Shown: positions 18,042-27,862 of the stretch, piece after piece | Layout of the letters: the number at the start of each line of letters is the position of its first letter | Numbering within the stretch: the stretch's first letter is position 1 | DNA from: an uncultured bacterium | Lineage (GTDB): Bacteria; Bacteroidota; Bacteroidia; Chitinophagales; Chitinophagaceae | Direction of reading: 5' to 3' | Assembly: GCA_903826405.1 (NCBI GenBank) | Contig: CAIKEH010000040.1 | Span: 54,914-118,913, forward strand | Length of the DNA: 64,000 nt | The notes under the pieces: model-generated | Told to the model about the DNA's origin: nothing | Databases searched by the model: none | Seen by the model: only the letters and a program-made list of their open reading frames with translations | Program-made: the position numbers and the translations under genes

Positions 18042-21000
18042 ATGCCAAAAAAAACTAAAATATCATTTGATCACGAACAGTTCGACCGACTCTTCCCCTT
18101 CCATATAATCTTGGATGAGGAGATGAACACGATCGGTATGGGACGCTCCCTACATAAAATCTTCCCAAAACAGGATGGAAGATCCTTCTCCGGAAGCTTC
18201 CATATCAAACGTCCCACACTGGATACCCCTGATCCGGAAAGCCTGAAAAAAATCCTGAACCAACTTTGCATCGTGGAGGTACTGAAGTCGAATGGACTGA
18301 CCCTAAGGGGTGAATTCGAATACCTTGCCGAAAAAAAACAATTCCTATTCATAGGATCTCCCTGGTTCGGATCCATGGAACAGGTGCGCGCTCAGGGACT
18401 CAACCTCAAAGATTTTGCACACCACGATCCCTTGATCGACCTTCTCCACGTTCTCAAGACACAGGAGATCTCCACTACAGAACTGAAGGATGTACTCCAA
18501 AAACTGAACGAACAGAAAAAACTCCTGACCACAGACCGTAGCGAACTGGAACGGATCGCTGTGGTCGCCAAGTCCAATGAGAATGGAGTGATCTTCACCC
18601 ATCCAGATGGAAAGATCTTCTGGATGAACGAAAGTTTTATCCAATTGACCGGCGTTACCCGGGAAGAAGCACTGTATAAAACCCCTATCGAGATCTGCCG
18701 AGGCCCACAAACGAACAAGGATACGCTTCGCCAAATGATGAATGCCTTCCTTCAGGGCGAGGCATTCCAGATAGAGATCGTATTATACCGAAAGGATGGC
18801 AGCCATTTTTGGGGTAGCGTAAAAGGTCAGCCCATCAAGGACCGAAGCGGCCGCGTCACACAGTACTTCTCTGTTATCGAGAATATCGATGCCAAGAAAA
18901 AACAGGATGAGAGGCTACGTATCCTTTCCTTGGTGGCCGAAGACAACATCAACGCGGTCATCTTTGCCGATCTGGAAGGTCGGATCACCTGGGTGAACAA
19001 AAGCTTCACCCAGATCACAGGATACTCCCTTGAAGAAAGTATCGGTAAAAGGCCAGGCTCTTTTCTGCAGGGACCCGAATCAGACCCCAATACGGTTGCC
19101 TTTCTGAAGCGTCAGATCGCGAACGGGCAACCTTACAACTGCGAGATCATCAATTATCGTAAGACCGGCGAGAAATACTGGATCCGGATCCAAGGGCAAT
19201 GCATTCGTGATGATCAGGGCAAGGTATCCGGATTCTTTGCCCTTGAGGAGGACATCACGCAGAATAAACTCATTGAGGAGCGCATCAGACAATACGAGAA
19301 ACGATTCCGACTCGCGCTGGAAAAGATAGGAGACAATGTTTGGGAACACAATTTTCAGACAGGCGTGACATACTTCTCCAATACGGACAGGAATCTGTTC
19401 GGCTATTCCTTCAGCGATATCACCGACAATGCCCGACTCTGGTGGAACAACACCCATCCCGACGACCGTTGGATGCTGGAGGAAAACGACAGGAAATACA
19501 GCAGGGGAGAAATAGACCACCACTCTCTGGAATACCGGATGATCCATAAGGATGGAAGCATCAGATGGATATTGGACCGGGGTGTGATCGTAGAGAGAGA
19601 CCCGGAAGATAAGCCGCTAAAAGTTCTGGGCACTCACGCAGATATCACCTCCATCAAGGAATTCGAGAACCGGATCCGGAAGAAAGAGGAGAAATACCGG
19701 AGCATCATTGCCAATATGCATCTTGGCCTCATGGAGGTTGACAAGGATGAGAAGATACTCTTCGCCAATAAGGCTTTCTGTGAGATGAGCGGTTACGATG
19801 AGCATGAGATCCTGGGCAAAGTGGCCTCGCAACTCTTCTTGAAAGGAGATAACCGAGAGATCATGGACAAGAAGAACGAGTTGCGCAAGGAAGGTGTCAT
19901 GGACGCTTATGAGATCGTCGTCAAGAACAAGCGTGGCGAACTAAAGTGGTGGCTGATCTCCGGTGCTCCCCGCTTCAATGAAAAAGGCGAATCAGAAGGT
20001 TCGATAGGCATCCATCTGGACATCACCAAGCAGAAAGTGATGGAATACCAGTTGCTGCAGGCCAAAAAAACTGCGGAGGATTCTTCCCGTACCAAGGAGG
20101 CATTCCTCGCAAACATGAGCCATGAGATCAGGACGCCGATGAATGCCATCATGGGCATGGCCAACCAGCTGGACAAGACAAAGCTGGACCATAAGCAACA
20201 ATTCTTCCTGGACACCATTCTGGGTGCATCAGACAACCTGCTGGTCATCATCAATGACATTCTTGACCTGTCCAAGATCGAAGCAGGCAAACTGACGCTC
20301 GAGCGAATAGGGTTTGAATTGCGAGCCGTTGTGGAACAATCATTCCAGATACTTTTACAAAAAGCCACGGAGAAAGGCCTTGACCTCCGGATCTACCGAT
20401 ACGACGAAGATATCTCAAGAGTATTGCTGGGTGACCCTTACCGCATCAACCAGATCCTGCTTAACCTCATCGGCAACTCTATCAAATTCACCGAGCACGG
20501 GTCGGTCATGATCAGTTGCGAATTGATGAAACAGACCGAAAAAACCCAATCCATCAGAATAAGTGTCAGAGATACAGGGATAGGGATGGATAAACAATTC
20601 ATCGAGCACCTGTTTGACAAATTCGAGCAGGAAGACTCATCCATCACCCGCCAGTACGGCGGTACGGGCTTGGGCATGAGCATCTGCAAACAACTCGTCG
20701 AACTCATGGGAGGGTACATTCATGTGGACAGCGATAAAGGAAAGGGAACTACCGTCACTTGCCAGATCGAATTCAATAAAGGCACCACGGATAGTATCCC
20801 CATCCGCGAAACAATCCAGATGGATTCGAATCTGCTCAAGGGCAAAAGGATACTCGTCGTTGACGATAACGAGATGAACCGTATAGTAGCCACCACCATA
20901 CTGGGCAACTATCATGCGACCACCCTTGAGGCCGCCAACGGGCGCGAAGCCATTGAATTGCTGAAGTCCGAAAATCCCGACCTGCTGCTCATGGACGTTC

Positions 21001-21593
21001 AGATGCCCATACTTGATGGTATCGAAGCCACCAGGATAATTCGAAAGGACATAAGTCTAGATATCCCGATCATCGCGCTGACCGCAAATGCGATCAAAGG
21101 AGATAATGACAAATGCATCGAGGCCGGAATGAATGATTATGTCTCGAAGCCTTTCAAAGAAGAAGAATTGGTGAATATGATCTCTCATTGGCTCGGCAAG
21201 CCGAAATGGGAATATATCCCCAGCATCGAAATACCAATCAGCAGCGAAAAATCCTACAACCTGGCCGGCATCAGGAATATCAGCAGGGGGAACGATGCCT
21301 TTGTAACCAAACTGGTGAACCTCTTCATCGAACAGTCAGAGCCGATCGTCCAGGAGATCCGAGAGAAATTTGAATCAGGCGACCACACGACCATGGGAGC
21401 ATTGGCACACAAACTGAAACCGAGTATCGACAATATGGGTATATTAGGCTTGAAGGAAACAATACGGGAGATAGAGAGGGCAGGAAAGAGCAGTTCTGGC
21501 CATGAACATATCCCTGCCCACATCAAAAATCTGGAATCCGTCATGTCACAAGTATTCCAGGAACTCCGAGTAGAATTCAACCTTTTTAGATAA
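18042..21593 (+). CDS. Hybrid histidine kinase with HNOBA-like and PAS domains, receiver and Hpt
   Basis: A TTG codon at 18033 could extend the frame, but ATG 18042 is preferred (1183 residues). Residues about 8-140 resemble the HNOBA domain that links H-NOX to guanylate cyclase (FPFHIILDEEMNTIGMGRSL; later PWFGSMEQVRAQGLNL and DLLHVLK). Four PAS domains follow (about 168-285, 292-405, 420-540, 550-665). The kinase core has the phosphoacceptor His694 (NMSHEIRTP), N-box around 803-815 and G-boxes DTGIGM and GGTGLGM. A receiver (936-1050, Asp985) and an Hpt domain (about 1080-1183, His1123 in LAHKLKP) complete a full His-Asp-His relay. No transmembrane segment is visible, so input should come from cytoplasmic H-NOX. 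The Hpt would pass phosphate to the sigma-54 activator or the lone receiver. Confidence 0.92.
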   Translation: MPKKTKISFDHEQFDRLFPFHIILDEEMNTIGMGRSLHKIFPKQDGRSFSGSFHIKRPTLDTPDPESLKKILNQLCIVEVLKSNGLTLRGEFEYLAEKKQFLFIGSPWFGSMEQVRAQGLNLKDFAHHDPLIDLLHVLKTQEISTTELKDVLQKLNEQKKLLTTDRSELERIAVVAKSNENGVIFTHPDGKIFWMNESFIQLTGVTREEALYKTPIEICRGPQTNKDTLRQMMNAFLQGEAFQIEIVLYRKDGSHFWGSVKGQPIKDRSGRVTQYFSVIENIDAKKKQDERLRILSLVAEDNINAVIFADLEGRITWVNKSFTQITGYSLEESIGKRPGSFLQGPESDPNTVAFLKRQIANGQPYNCEIINYRKTGEKYWIRIQGQCIRDDQGKVSGFFALEEDITQNKLIEERIRQYEKRFRLALEKIGDNVWEHNFQTGVTYFSNTDRNLFGYSFSDITDNARLWWNNTHPDDRWMLEENDRKYSRGEIDHHSLEYRMIHKDGSIRWILDRGVIVERDPEDKPLKVLGTHADITSIKEFENRIRKKEEKYRSIIANMHLGLMEVDKDEKILFANKAFCEMSGYDEHEILGKVASQLFLKGDNREIMDKKNELRKEGVMDAYEIVVKNKRGELKWWLISGAPRFNEKGESEGSIGIHLDITKQKVMEYQLLQAKKTAEDSSRTKEAFLANMSHEIRTPMNAIMGMANQLDKTKLDHKQQFFLDTILGASDNLLVIINDILDLSKIEAGKLTLERIGFELRAVVEQSFQILLQKATEKGLDLRIYRYDEDISRVLLGDPYRINQILLNLIGNSIKFTEHGSVMISCELMKQTEKTQSIRISVRDTGIGMDKQFIEHLFDKFEQEDSSITRQYGGTGLGMSICKQLVELMGGYIHVDSDKGKGTTVTCQIEFNKGTTDSIPIRETIQMDSNLLKGKRILVVDDNEMNRIVATTILGNYHATTLEAANGREAIELLKSENPDLLLMDVQMPILDGIEATRIIRKDISLDIPIIALTANAIKGDNDKCIEAGMNDYVSKPFKEEELVNMISHWLGKPKWEYIPSIEIPISSEKSYNLAGIRNISRGNDAFVTKLVNLFIEQSEPIVQEIREKFESGDHTTMGALAHKLKPSIDNMGILGLKETIREIERAGKSSSGHEHIPAHIKNLESVMSQVFQELRVEFNLFR

Positions 21594-21618
21594 TTCATAA
21601 CTGTCAAATCCCAGAACT

Positions 21619-22761
21619 ATGAAAATCGAATCCCTACTGATAAAAGATGGACAAACCCTGGCCGATGAAAAAAATGACTTGCTCGATCGCGACAAGGCAG
21701 ATCTCGTTATCGGTTTCGGCGCCCGCACCCGTCTGGGCGGTACGGAAGTCTATGAATATTTGTCCGCCATGTATCCGAATGCCATCATTCTGCTCTGTTC
21801 AACTGCCGGTGAGATTTTCGGGAACAGCGTACATGATGAAAGTATTTCGGTTACCGCTATCTCATTCCAAAAGACCAAGCTCAAATCTGTATCCGTCGAT
21901 ATCCAAAACCATGATAGCAGTTTCTCCGCAGGGCAGGAACTGTTCGGGCTTTTGGATAACGAGGGTCTCTCCTATGTACTGGTACTCTCTGATGGTAGCA
22001 CCGTGAATGGGAGTGAGCTGGTCAGGGGAATGGAAGGATCAAATAAAGGCCGGGTTCCCATCACCGGAGGTTTGGCCGGCGATGCGGCACGTTTCGAGAC
22101 TACTTTAGTAGGTCTTAATGGTCCAGCACAAACAGGAAAGATCGCCGCCATCGGCTTTTATGGAAAAGATCTCCTCATTACCCATGGTTCCATGGGAGGA
22201 TGGGATATGTTCGGACCGGAAAGAAAGGTGACCCGTGCAAAAGCCAATAAACTGTTCGAGATCGATGGCAACAATGCACTCGAACTATATAAGATCTACC
22301 TCGGAAAGTATGCTGATGAACTTCCCGGATCGGCTTTGCTGTTCCCGCTTGCAGTAACCTTACCCGGTCATAATGAATCCGTGGTAAGGACGATACTTTC
22401 GATAGATGCCACGGACCAAAGCATGGTCTTCGCGGGTGATGTCCCGGAAGGATCCCTGGTCCGGTTCATGAAAGCCAACTTCGATAAACTCATCGACGCT
22501 GCTACCCAGGCCGCACTCCAGTCCTTCCCCGAGCGCATTGAATATACACCAAAGCTGGCCCTACTCATCAGTTGCGTGGGAAGAAAGATCATCCTGGATA
22601 AAAGGATCGATGAAGAAGTAGATGCCATATCCGACACCTTCGGCGATAGCACCTTCCTGACCGGATTCTACTCTTACGGTGAGATCTCCCCGTTATCCCG
22701 GAACAATCCTTGTGAACTCCACAACCAGACCATGACCATCACCACCATCGACGAGAAGTAA
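21619..22761 (+). CDS. FIST-domain protein, probable NosP-type NO sensor
   Basis: This 380-residue cytoplasmic protein has both FIST N and FIST C domains: [31 protein letters not shown], the glycine-rich [33 protein letters not shown], and the C-terminal [13 protein letters not shown] plus [15 protein letters not shown] proteins encoded beside histidine kinases include NosP, a heme protein that senses NO independently of H-NOX and controls the adjacent kinase. Its position directly before a FIST-associated type hybrid kinase and in the same operon as H-NOX supports the NosP reading. Heme binding by this protein is inferred only; some FIST proteins may bind amino acids. Confidence 0.88.
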   Translation: MKIESLLIKDGQTLADEKNDLLDRDKADLVIGFGARTRLGGTEVYEYLSAMYPNAIILLCSTAGEIFGNSVHDESISVTAISFQKTKLKSVSVDIQNHDSSFSAGQELFGLLDNEGLSYVLVLSDGSTVNGSELVRGMEGSNKGRVPITGGLAGDAARFETTLVGLNGPAQTGKIAAIGFYGKDLLITHGSMGGWDMFGPERKVTRAKANKLFEIDGNNALELYKIYLGKYADELPGSALLFPLAVTLPGHNESVVRTILSIDATDQSMVFAGDVPEGSLVRFMKANFDKLIDAATQAALQSFPERIEYTPKLALLISCVGRKIILDKRIDEEVDAISDTFGDSTFLTGFYSYGEISPLSRNNPCELHNQTMTITTIDEK

Positions 22762-22772
22762 TCCGTACAATT

Positions 22773-24299
22773 ATGTCTTATCACAAACTGCTGTCGAAAC
22801 AGATCAAAAAACACCTTTCCGCAGGGAAAGACCTCGATGAAACCCTGCTCCGTTTCATCGAGTCGATCAATGATTCCTACAATGCATTCGAAAGAGACCG
22901 GGAACTATCCGACCATGCGTTCCTCATCAGCGAAAAGGAATACATAGAGATCCAATCCAGATTGCAGGAAGAGGTCAGCGTACGTCGCGAATCCATTGAA
23001 AAACTGCAGGACGCCATAAGCCAGATCGATTCGGATCAGGAACATGCCGTGAATAAGAATGAGGATAATCTTCTGGATGTCGTGAGCTACCTAAATGAAC
23101 AGATCAATAAAAGAAAAGAAGCTGAAATTGAATTGCTCCAAGCCAAAACGGAAGCGGAGAAGGCCAATATCGCCAAATCGGAATTTCTGTCCATCATGAG
23201 TCATGAGATCCGCACTCCGCTCAACGCCGTGATTGGGCTTGGCCATATTCTGTTGCACAAGGATCCGAGACCCGATCAGATCAAAAACCTCCAGGTACTC
23301 CGAACTTCCGCGGACAACCTGCTCACTTTGATCAACGATATCCTGGACTTCAGTAAGATAGAAGCCGGCAAATTGGAACTGGAAAACTCCCCTTTCGACC
23401 TGCGTAAATTAGTGAATGACCTTTTCCTCGCAAATGAGATCAAAGCTCATGAAAAGGGTAACACGATGGATCTTTCCGTAGATGGGAAGATCCCGCATCG
23501 GGTATTGGGAGATCAGCTTAGACTCATGCAAGTCCTCAACAACCTCTTGTCCAATGCGGTCAAGTTCACTCAAAACGGCACCGTAACGCTGAAATTGAGA
23601 TTGTATGAAATCGACAACAGCCGCTGCACCATCCACTTCGCCATCCGGGACACCGGAGTGGGTATTGCTGAGCAAAACCTCGAACACATTTTCATGCCTT
23701 TTTCCCAGGCATCCAGTTCCATCACCCGTCAGTTCGGTGGCACAGGATTAGGTTTGGCCATCACCTCGCAATTGCTCACCATGATGAATAGCGAGATCAA
23801 GGTGAATACCCAACTCGGCAAAGGTTCGGAATTTCATTTCACCTTGGATTTCCCCTACCTGTTGAACATGGAAAAAGAAGACGAGTCCATGACGATCATA
23901 GAACATGATCTCCGATTTGCGCATATTTTACTTGTAGAGGATACCCCTTTCAATATTTTGTTCGCCACACAATTACTGGAAGGATGGAACACCACCGTGG
24001 ATGTCGCGGAGAACGGAATGATCGCAGTTGAGAAAATGCGATTCCACAAATATGATATCGTGCTCATGGATCTGCAGATGCCTGAAATGGATGGTTATAC
24101 TGCCAGTAGAAAGATCAGGGAATTCAACGACCATACACCTATTATTGCGTTGACCGCATCCGTCAGCACAGACGTCAGAGAAAGGATTAACCAGTCCGGG
24201 ATGCAGGATTATATCGCAAAACCCTTTAATCCGGATGAACTTTTCCTGCGCATCAGAAAATATCTTAACGGCAGGGCCGACCGGGATCGCCATGAATGA
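22773..24299 (+). CDS. Soluble hybrid histidine kinase, probable partner of the FIST/NosP protein
   Basis: This 508-residue protein has no membrane or PAS sensor domain. The N-terminal 130 residues are helical and charged ([16 protein letters not shown]..., [16 protein letters not shown]), a region I associate with NosP-linked kinases, and end in a coiled coil. The kinase core follows with His144 (IMSHEIRTP), N-box, DTGVGI and GGTGLGL. A C-terminal receiver domain spans about 383-500, with phosphoacceptor Asp433 ([12 protein letters not shown]) and lysine in YIAKPF. There is no Hpt domain, so it would need an external Hpt, plausibly that of the upstream kinase. It ends the operon, 11 bases after the FIST gene and just before a hairpin terminator. 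Confidence 0.9.
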   Translation: MSYHKLLSKQIKKHLSAGKDLDETLLRFIESINDSYNAFERDRELSDHAFLISEKEYIEIQSRLQEEVSVRRESIEKLQDAISQIDSDQEHAVNKNEDNLLDVVSYLNEQINKRKEAEIELLQAKTEAEKANIAKSEFLSIMSHEIRTPLNAVIGLGHILLHKDPRPDQIKNLQVLRTSADNLLTLINDILDFSKIEAGKLELENSPFDLRKLVNDLFLANEIKAHEKGNTMDLSVDGKIPHRVLGDQLRLMQVLNNLLSNAVKFTQNGTVTLKLRLYEIDNSRCTIHFAIRDTGVGIAEQNLEHIFMPFSQASSSITRQFGGTGLGLAITSQLLTMMNSEIKVNTQLGKGSEFHFTLDFPYLLNMEKEDESMTIIEHDLRFAHILLVEDTPFNILFATQLLEGWNTTVDVAENGMIAVEKMRFHKYDIVLMDLQMPEMDGYTASRKIREFNDHTPIIALTASVSTDVRERINQSGMQDYIAKPFNPDELFLRIRKYLNGRADRDRHE

Positions 24300-24328
24300 A
24301 AAACCCCATCAAAAGATGGGGATTCATT
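24295..24328 (+). terminator. Terminator of the NO-sensing operon
   Basis: CCCCATC (24304-24310) and GATGGGG (24315-24321) form a stem around AAAA. Outer arms AATGAA and TTCATT extend it. It overlaps the stop codon of the second hybrid kinase. There is no long T run, so strength is uncertain. Confidence 0.6.
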
Positions 24329-24489
24329 GAAAACCAGGGAAACAGGCTCCCTGGTCTTCCAAATCAGAACCTTGACATTAAAATTTTCCTATGTACATCC
24401 CACAAGGGATCGAATTCGAATAGTCTGATAAATTCGACAACTCTAATGCCATTTTCATAAGTTATTGATATTTAGAATATTATATTATT

Positions 24490-24501
24490 GGGGGATCCCC
24501 C
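24490..24501. repeat. GC-rich palindrome upstream of the tetR gene
   Basis: GGGGGATCCCCC is a perfect 12-base palindrome, flanked by T and A so that the symmetry extends one base each side. It stands out in an AT-rich gap. Purpose unknown; possibly a binding site. Confidence 0.35.
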
Positions 24502-24520
24502 ATTTTCCAAAAAATAGACC

Positions 24521-24580
24521 TCTGGTCATAAATTCGGAAATCCTATCTTTATTAACCAAATAGTTAAACCATTTGGTTAA
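24521..24580 (+). promoter_or_regulatory. Promoter and operator of the tetR-exporter operon
   Basis: A promoter of Bacteroidota form is visible as TCTG (24521-24524), 19 bases, then TATCTTTA (24544-24551). Directly after it a perfect inverted repeat, TTAACCAAA (24552-24560) and TTTGGTTAA (24572-24580), ends four bases before the ATG. Within it AACCAAATAGTT and AACCATTTGGTT form two related half-palindromes. A site over the transcription start and next to the start codon of a tetR gene is the usual place for autorepression. Confidence 0.65.
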
Positions 24581-24584
24581 CACC

Positions 24585-25202
24585 ATGGTCGACTTGGAAA
24601 CAAGCACAGAAAAAAGGATTCTCGAAGCCGCCCGGAAGATCTTCATCCAAAAAGGATTTTCAGGAGGCAGGATGCAGGACATCGCCAACGAGGCGGGCAT
24701 CAATAAGGCCTTGCTACATTATTACTACAGGAACAAAGAGACTCTTTTTGAAGTCATCCTCTCAGATTCCCTGAGAAACATGCTGCCGCGCGTCAGTGAG
24801 ATCTTCGATGGAGAAGGTTCCCTGCAAGACAAGATCCGTGCCTTCGTGAACGCCTACCTATCCTTCATGATCGAAGACCCTTCTCTCCCCCTTTTCATAT
24901 TGAATACCCTTCATTCCCAAAGCAACCGATCCATATCCTCGAAATTCCAGGAGATCGTGGGACAATTGCCCTACGGAAAGTTCCGTGACGAGATCACCGC
25001 CGCCGTCAACAAGGGTGTCATCCGACCCATCGATCCCATACAACTGATCCTGAATACGCTTTCACTATGCCTGTTCCCATTCCTGGCAAAACCAGCTTTC
25101 CTGATGGTAAGCCATCTTTCAGAAGCGAGCTATAAGCAGATGCTTTTAAAAAGAAAAGCTGATGTGGCTGATTTCATCATCGATGCTTTAAGACCGGAAT
25201 AA
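24585..25202 (+). CDS. TetR/AcrR-family repressor of the exporter operon
   Basis: A TTG at 24573 is in frame but falls inside the operator, so ATG 24585 is preferred (205 residues). Residues about 10-56 form the TetR DNA-binding domain (EKRILEAARKIFIQKGF, then MQDIANEAGINKALLHYYYRNKETLF). The C-terminal helical domain would bind a small-molecule ligand. It heads a run encoding a membrane-fusion lipoprotein, two ABC ATPases and two permeases, the arrangement of the E. coli cecR-ybhGFSR exporter. It most likely represses this operon until an exported compound binds it. Confidence 0.92.
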   Translation: MVDLETSTEKRILEAARKIFIQKGFSGGRMQDIANEAGINKALLHYYYRNKETLFEVILSDSLRNMLPRVSEIFDGEGSLQDKIRAFVNAYLSFMIEDPSLPLFILNTLHSQSNRSISSKFQEIVGQLPYGKFRDEITAAVNKGVIRPIDPIQLILNTLSLCLFPFLAKPAFLMVSHLSEASYKQMLLKRKADVADFIIDALRPE

Positions 25203-25229
25203 AAAATGAAACTGTAATCGTTGCACATC

Positions 25230-26171
25230 ATGAAAATAATCACATACCTATTCACCGCCTTATTCGTCCTTTCACATTCATCCTGCGACAATAGCTCCAT
25301 GAAGAACGATGCTGCAGGTGTTTTCGAAGCGGACGAGGTGATCGTATCCTCAGAGATCGCAGGAAGGATACTCATACTTGACCTAAAGGAAGGCGACCGA
25401 CTCACAAAAGACAGTTCATACGTCAGTATCGACGCCACTGGTTTACAACTTCAAAAAGATCAGGTACAGGCCAGCATCCGTGCGCTACAGGAAAAAACGG
25501 TGGATGTAGACCCGCAGATCAGGCTGCTCAAGGAACAGATCAGTGTTCAGGAGGTCCAACTCAATGGCCTGATGCGTGAACAGCGCAGGATGGAAAACTT
25601 AGTGAAAGATAATGCCGCCACGGGCAAACAACTGGATGACATCAATACGCAAGTGGATATCATCAGAAAACAGATCGAAGTGACACGAAAACAGATCGCG
25701 GTTCAATTATCCAGTTCGGGTACCCAAAACCGCTCGGTATTGAGCGAAAAAGATCCCCTGATGAAAAAAGCGGCACAATTACAGGATCAGGTGGATCGAG
25801 GTAGAGTATCAAATCCCGTCAATGGAACGGTACTGGCACGTTACGCCATGACAGGCGAAGTGACCGCCCCAGGCAAGGCCTTATATAAGATCGCCGATCT
25901 ATCCACCCTCATCCTTCGAGCATATATTAGCGGAACACAATTGCCCCAGGTAAAGCTTGGTCAATCCGTAAAAGTCCTTACCGATGACGGTGCGAAAAAC
26001 TGGAAGACCTATCCGGGCCGTATTTCCTGGGTCAGCGACAAAGCCGAATTCACACCCAAGACCATACAGACAAAGGAAGAAAGAGCAAACCTGGTATATG
26101 CCATGAAGATTGAAGTACCCAATGATGGTTACCTCAAGATCGGCATGTATGCAGAAGTCCAATTCAAATGA
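25230..26171 (+). CDS. HlyD/YbhG-type membrane-fusion lipoprotein
   Basis: ATG 25230 (MKIITYLFTALFVLSHSSC) is preferred to the in-frame TTG at 25221, giving 313 residues. The signal peptide ends in a lipobox (HSSC), so the mature protein is a lipoprotein. The body has a biotinyl-lipoyl-like half (FEADEVIVSSEIAGRI), a long coiled-coil hairpin (about 75-190) and a second barrel half (GTVLARYAMTGEVTAPGKALYKIADL). It would bridge the inner-membrane ABC exporter to the outer membrane. It is followed four bases later by the first ATPase gene. Confidence 0.9.
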   Translation: MKIITYLFTALFVLSHSSCDNSSMKNDAAGVFEADEVIVSSEIAGRILILDLKEGDRLTKDSSYVSIDATGLQLQKDQVQASIRALQEKTVDVDPQIRLLKEQISVQEVQLNGLMREQRRMENLVKDNAATGKQLDDINTQVDIIRKQIEVTRKQIAVQLSSSGTQNRSVLSEKDPLMKKAAQLQDQVDRGRVSNPVNGTVLARYAMTGEVTAPGKALYKIADLSTLILRAYISGTQLPQVKLGQSVKVLTDDGAKNWKTYPGRISWVSDKAEFTPKTIQTKEERANLVYAMKIEVPNDGYLKIGMYAEVQFK

Positions 26172-26175
26172 CATC

Positions 26176-27108
26176 ATGTACAGTATAGAGGCTGAACATA
26201 TCGTCAAAACATATCCCACGGAAGATAAAGGGATCAAGACTGCTTTGAAGGATGTCTCCTTTACGGTTGATCAAGGAGAACTCTTCGGCATCATAGGGCC
26301 GGATGGTGCCGGGAAGACAACATTGTTCCGAATCCTCACCACATTACTACTGCCCGATAAAGGTAGCGCCCGAGTAACCGGCCTGGATGTGATCTCCGAC
26401 TACAGATCGATCAGGGAACAGGTCGGTTACATGCCCGGACGGTTCTCTCTCTATCAGGACCTCAGTGTGGAAGAGAATCTCCGTTTCTTCGCCACCATCT
26501 TCAATACATCCATCGATGAGAACTATGGGCTCATCAGAGATATTTATGTACAGATCGAACCATTCAGAAAAAGAAAGGCAGGCAAGCTTTCGGGAGGCAT
26601 GAAACAAAAACTGGCGCTATGCTGTGCCCTTATCCATCGGCCAACCGTTCTGTTCCTCGATGAACCTACCACCGGTGTCGATGCCGTTTCGAGAAAAGAA
26701 TTTTGGGAAATGCTCAGCCGTTTGAAAAAGGAAGGTATCTCCATTCTCGTATCCACTCCGTACATGGATGAAGCCGCCCTTTGTGACCGGGTGGCACTCA
26801 TTCAGGATGGAAGGATCCTGGGAATCGACCAGCCAAAAGGCTTCGTCGAAAAACATCTTGAAAAAATATGGGAGGTGCGAAGTGCAGAGATGTACCGTTT
26901 GCTAAAGGACCTTCGCAGGTTTGAAAAAACGAAGTCGGTCCATCCCTTCGGTGATTTCCTTCACCTGACATTGACTGATGATCAGGAGAATGAAGTGGTT
27001 GCATTTCTGAATACCGCCGGACACCGGGACATCCTCATTCGCCCAGCCATTCCTTCCATAGAGGATATCTTCATGGGCCTGATGAAAACTCCTGAGGCGA
27101 AGGCATGA
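26176..27108 (+). CDS. ABC exporter ATPase, equivalent of YbhF N-terminal half
   Basis: The frame is open from 26110, but that would overlap the previous gene by 62 bases; ATG 26176 (MYSIEAEHIVKTYP) begins at the ATPase domain and is preferred (310 residues). Walker A is GPDGAGKTT, the signature is LSGGMKQKL and Walker B is VLFLDEPTTGVD, all intact. In E. coli this and the next gene correspond to one fused protein, YbhF; here they are separate and overlap by four bases (ATGA), so translation is probably coupled. Confidence 0.92.
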   Translation: MYSIEAEHIVKTYPTEDKGIKTALKDVSFTVDQGELFGIIGPDGAGKTTLFRILTTLLLPDKGSARVTGLDVISDYRSIREQVGYMPGRFSLYQDLSVEENLRFFATIFNTSIDENYGLIRDIYVQIEPFRKRKAGKLSGGMKQKLALCCALIHRPTVLFLDEPTTGVDAVSRKEFWEMLSRLKKEGISILVSTPYMDEAALCDRVALIQDGRILGIDQPKGFVEKHLEKIWEVRSAEMYRLLKDLRRFEKTKSVHPFGDFLHLTLTDDQENEVVAFLNTAGHRDILIRPAIPSIEDIFMGLMKTPEAKA

Positions 27109-27857
27109 ACAAGCATTCCACATATTCCATCACCGCAGAAAGTCTGACCAAAAGGTTCGGGGATTTCACCGCAGTGGACAACATCAGCTTCACGGTAGGC
27201 AAAGGGGAGATCTTCGGATTCCTGGGAGCCAATGGTGCCGGCAAGACCACAGCCATGCGCATGCTCTGCGGCCTCAGCTCACCCAGTTCAGGCAAAGCAA
27301 CTGTAGGCGGCTTTGATGTATATACACAGACGGAAAAGATCAAACAGCACATCGGCTATATGAGCCAGAAATTCTCCCTGTATGAAGACCTCACCATCAA
27401 AGAGAACATGCGGTTCTACGGTGGTATATATGGAATGAGCATCCCCGCCATCAGATCGAAAACAGAGGAGATCCTGAAAACCCTTGAACTGGTCAAGGAA
27501 CAGGATCGGCTCGTCCGGACCCTTCCGTTGGGTTGGAAACAGAAATTATCCTTTTCGGTCGCGATGTTCCACTCACCGCAGATCGTATTTCTGGATGAAC
27601 CCACCGGTGGCGTGGACCCACTGACCAGACGTGAATTCTGGGAAATGATATATCAGGCCGCATACGAAGGGACGACCGTCTTCGTGACCACGCATTACAT
27701 GGATGAAGCAGAATACTGCAACAGGGTATCTATCATGGTGGACGGCAGGATCGCCGCCATGGATACACCGGCTTCCCTCAAACGATCACTCCATGCGGAT
27801 AACATGGAAGGAGTATTCCTGCAACTGGCACGTGATGCGAAAAGGGCCGCAGATTAA
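27105..27857 (+). CDS. ABC exporter ATPase, equivalent of YbhF C-terminal half
   Basis: This 250-residue ATPase has Walker A GANGAGKTT and Walker B IVFLDEPTGGVD. Its signature is the variant LPLGWKQKL rather than LSGGQ, a form I recall from DrrA/YbhF-type exporters. With the preceding ATPase it should form a heterodimer on the cytoplasmic face of the two permeases. Its start overlaps the previous stop, and the permease gene starts five bases after its own stop. Confidence 0.92.
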   Translation: MNKHSTYSITAESLTKRFGDFTAVDNISFTVGKGEIFGFLGANGAGKTTAMRMLCGLSSPSSGKATVGGFDVYTQTEKIKQHIGYMSQKFSLYEDLTIKENMRFYGGIYGMSIPAIRSKTEEILKTLELVKEQDRLVRTLPLGWKQKLSFSVAMFHSPQIVFLDEPTGGVDPLTRREFWEMIYQAAYEGTTVFVTTHYMDEAEYCNRVSIMVDGRIAAMDTPASLKRSLHADNMEGVFLQLARDAKRAAD

Positions 27858-27862
27858 AACAC

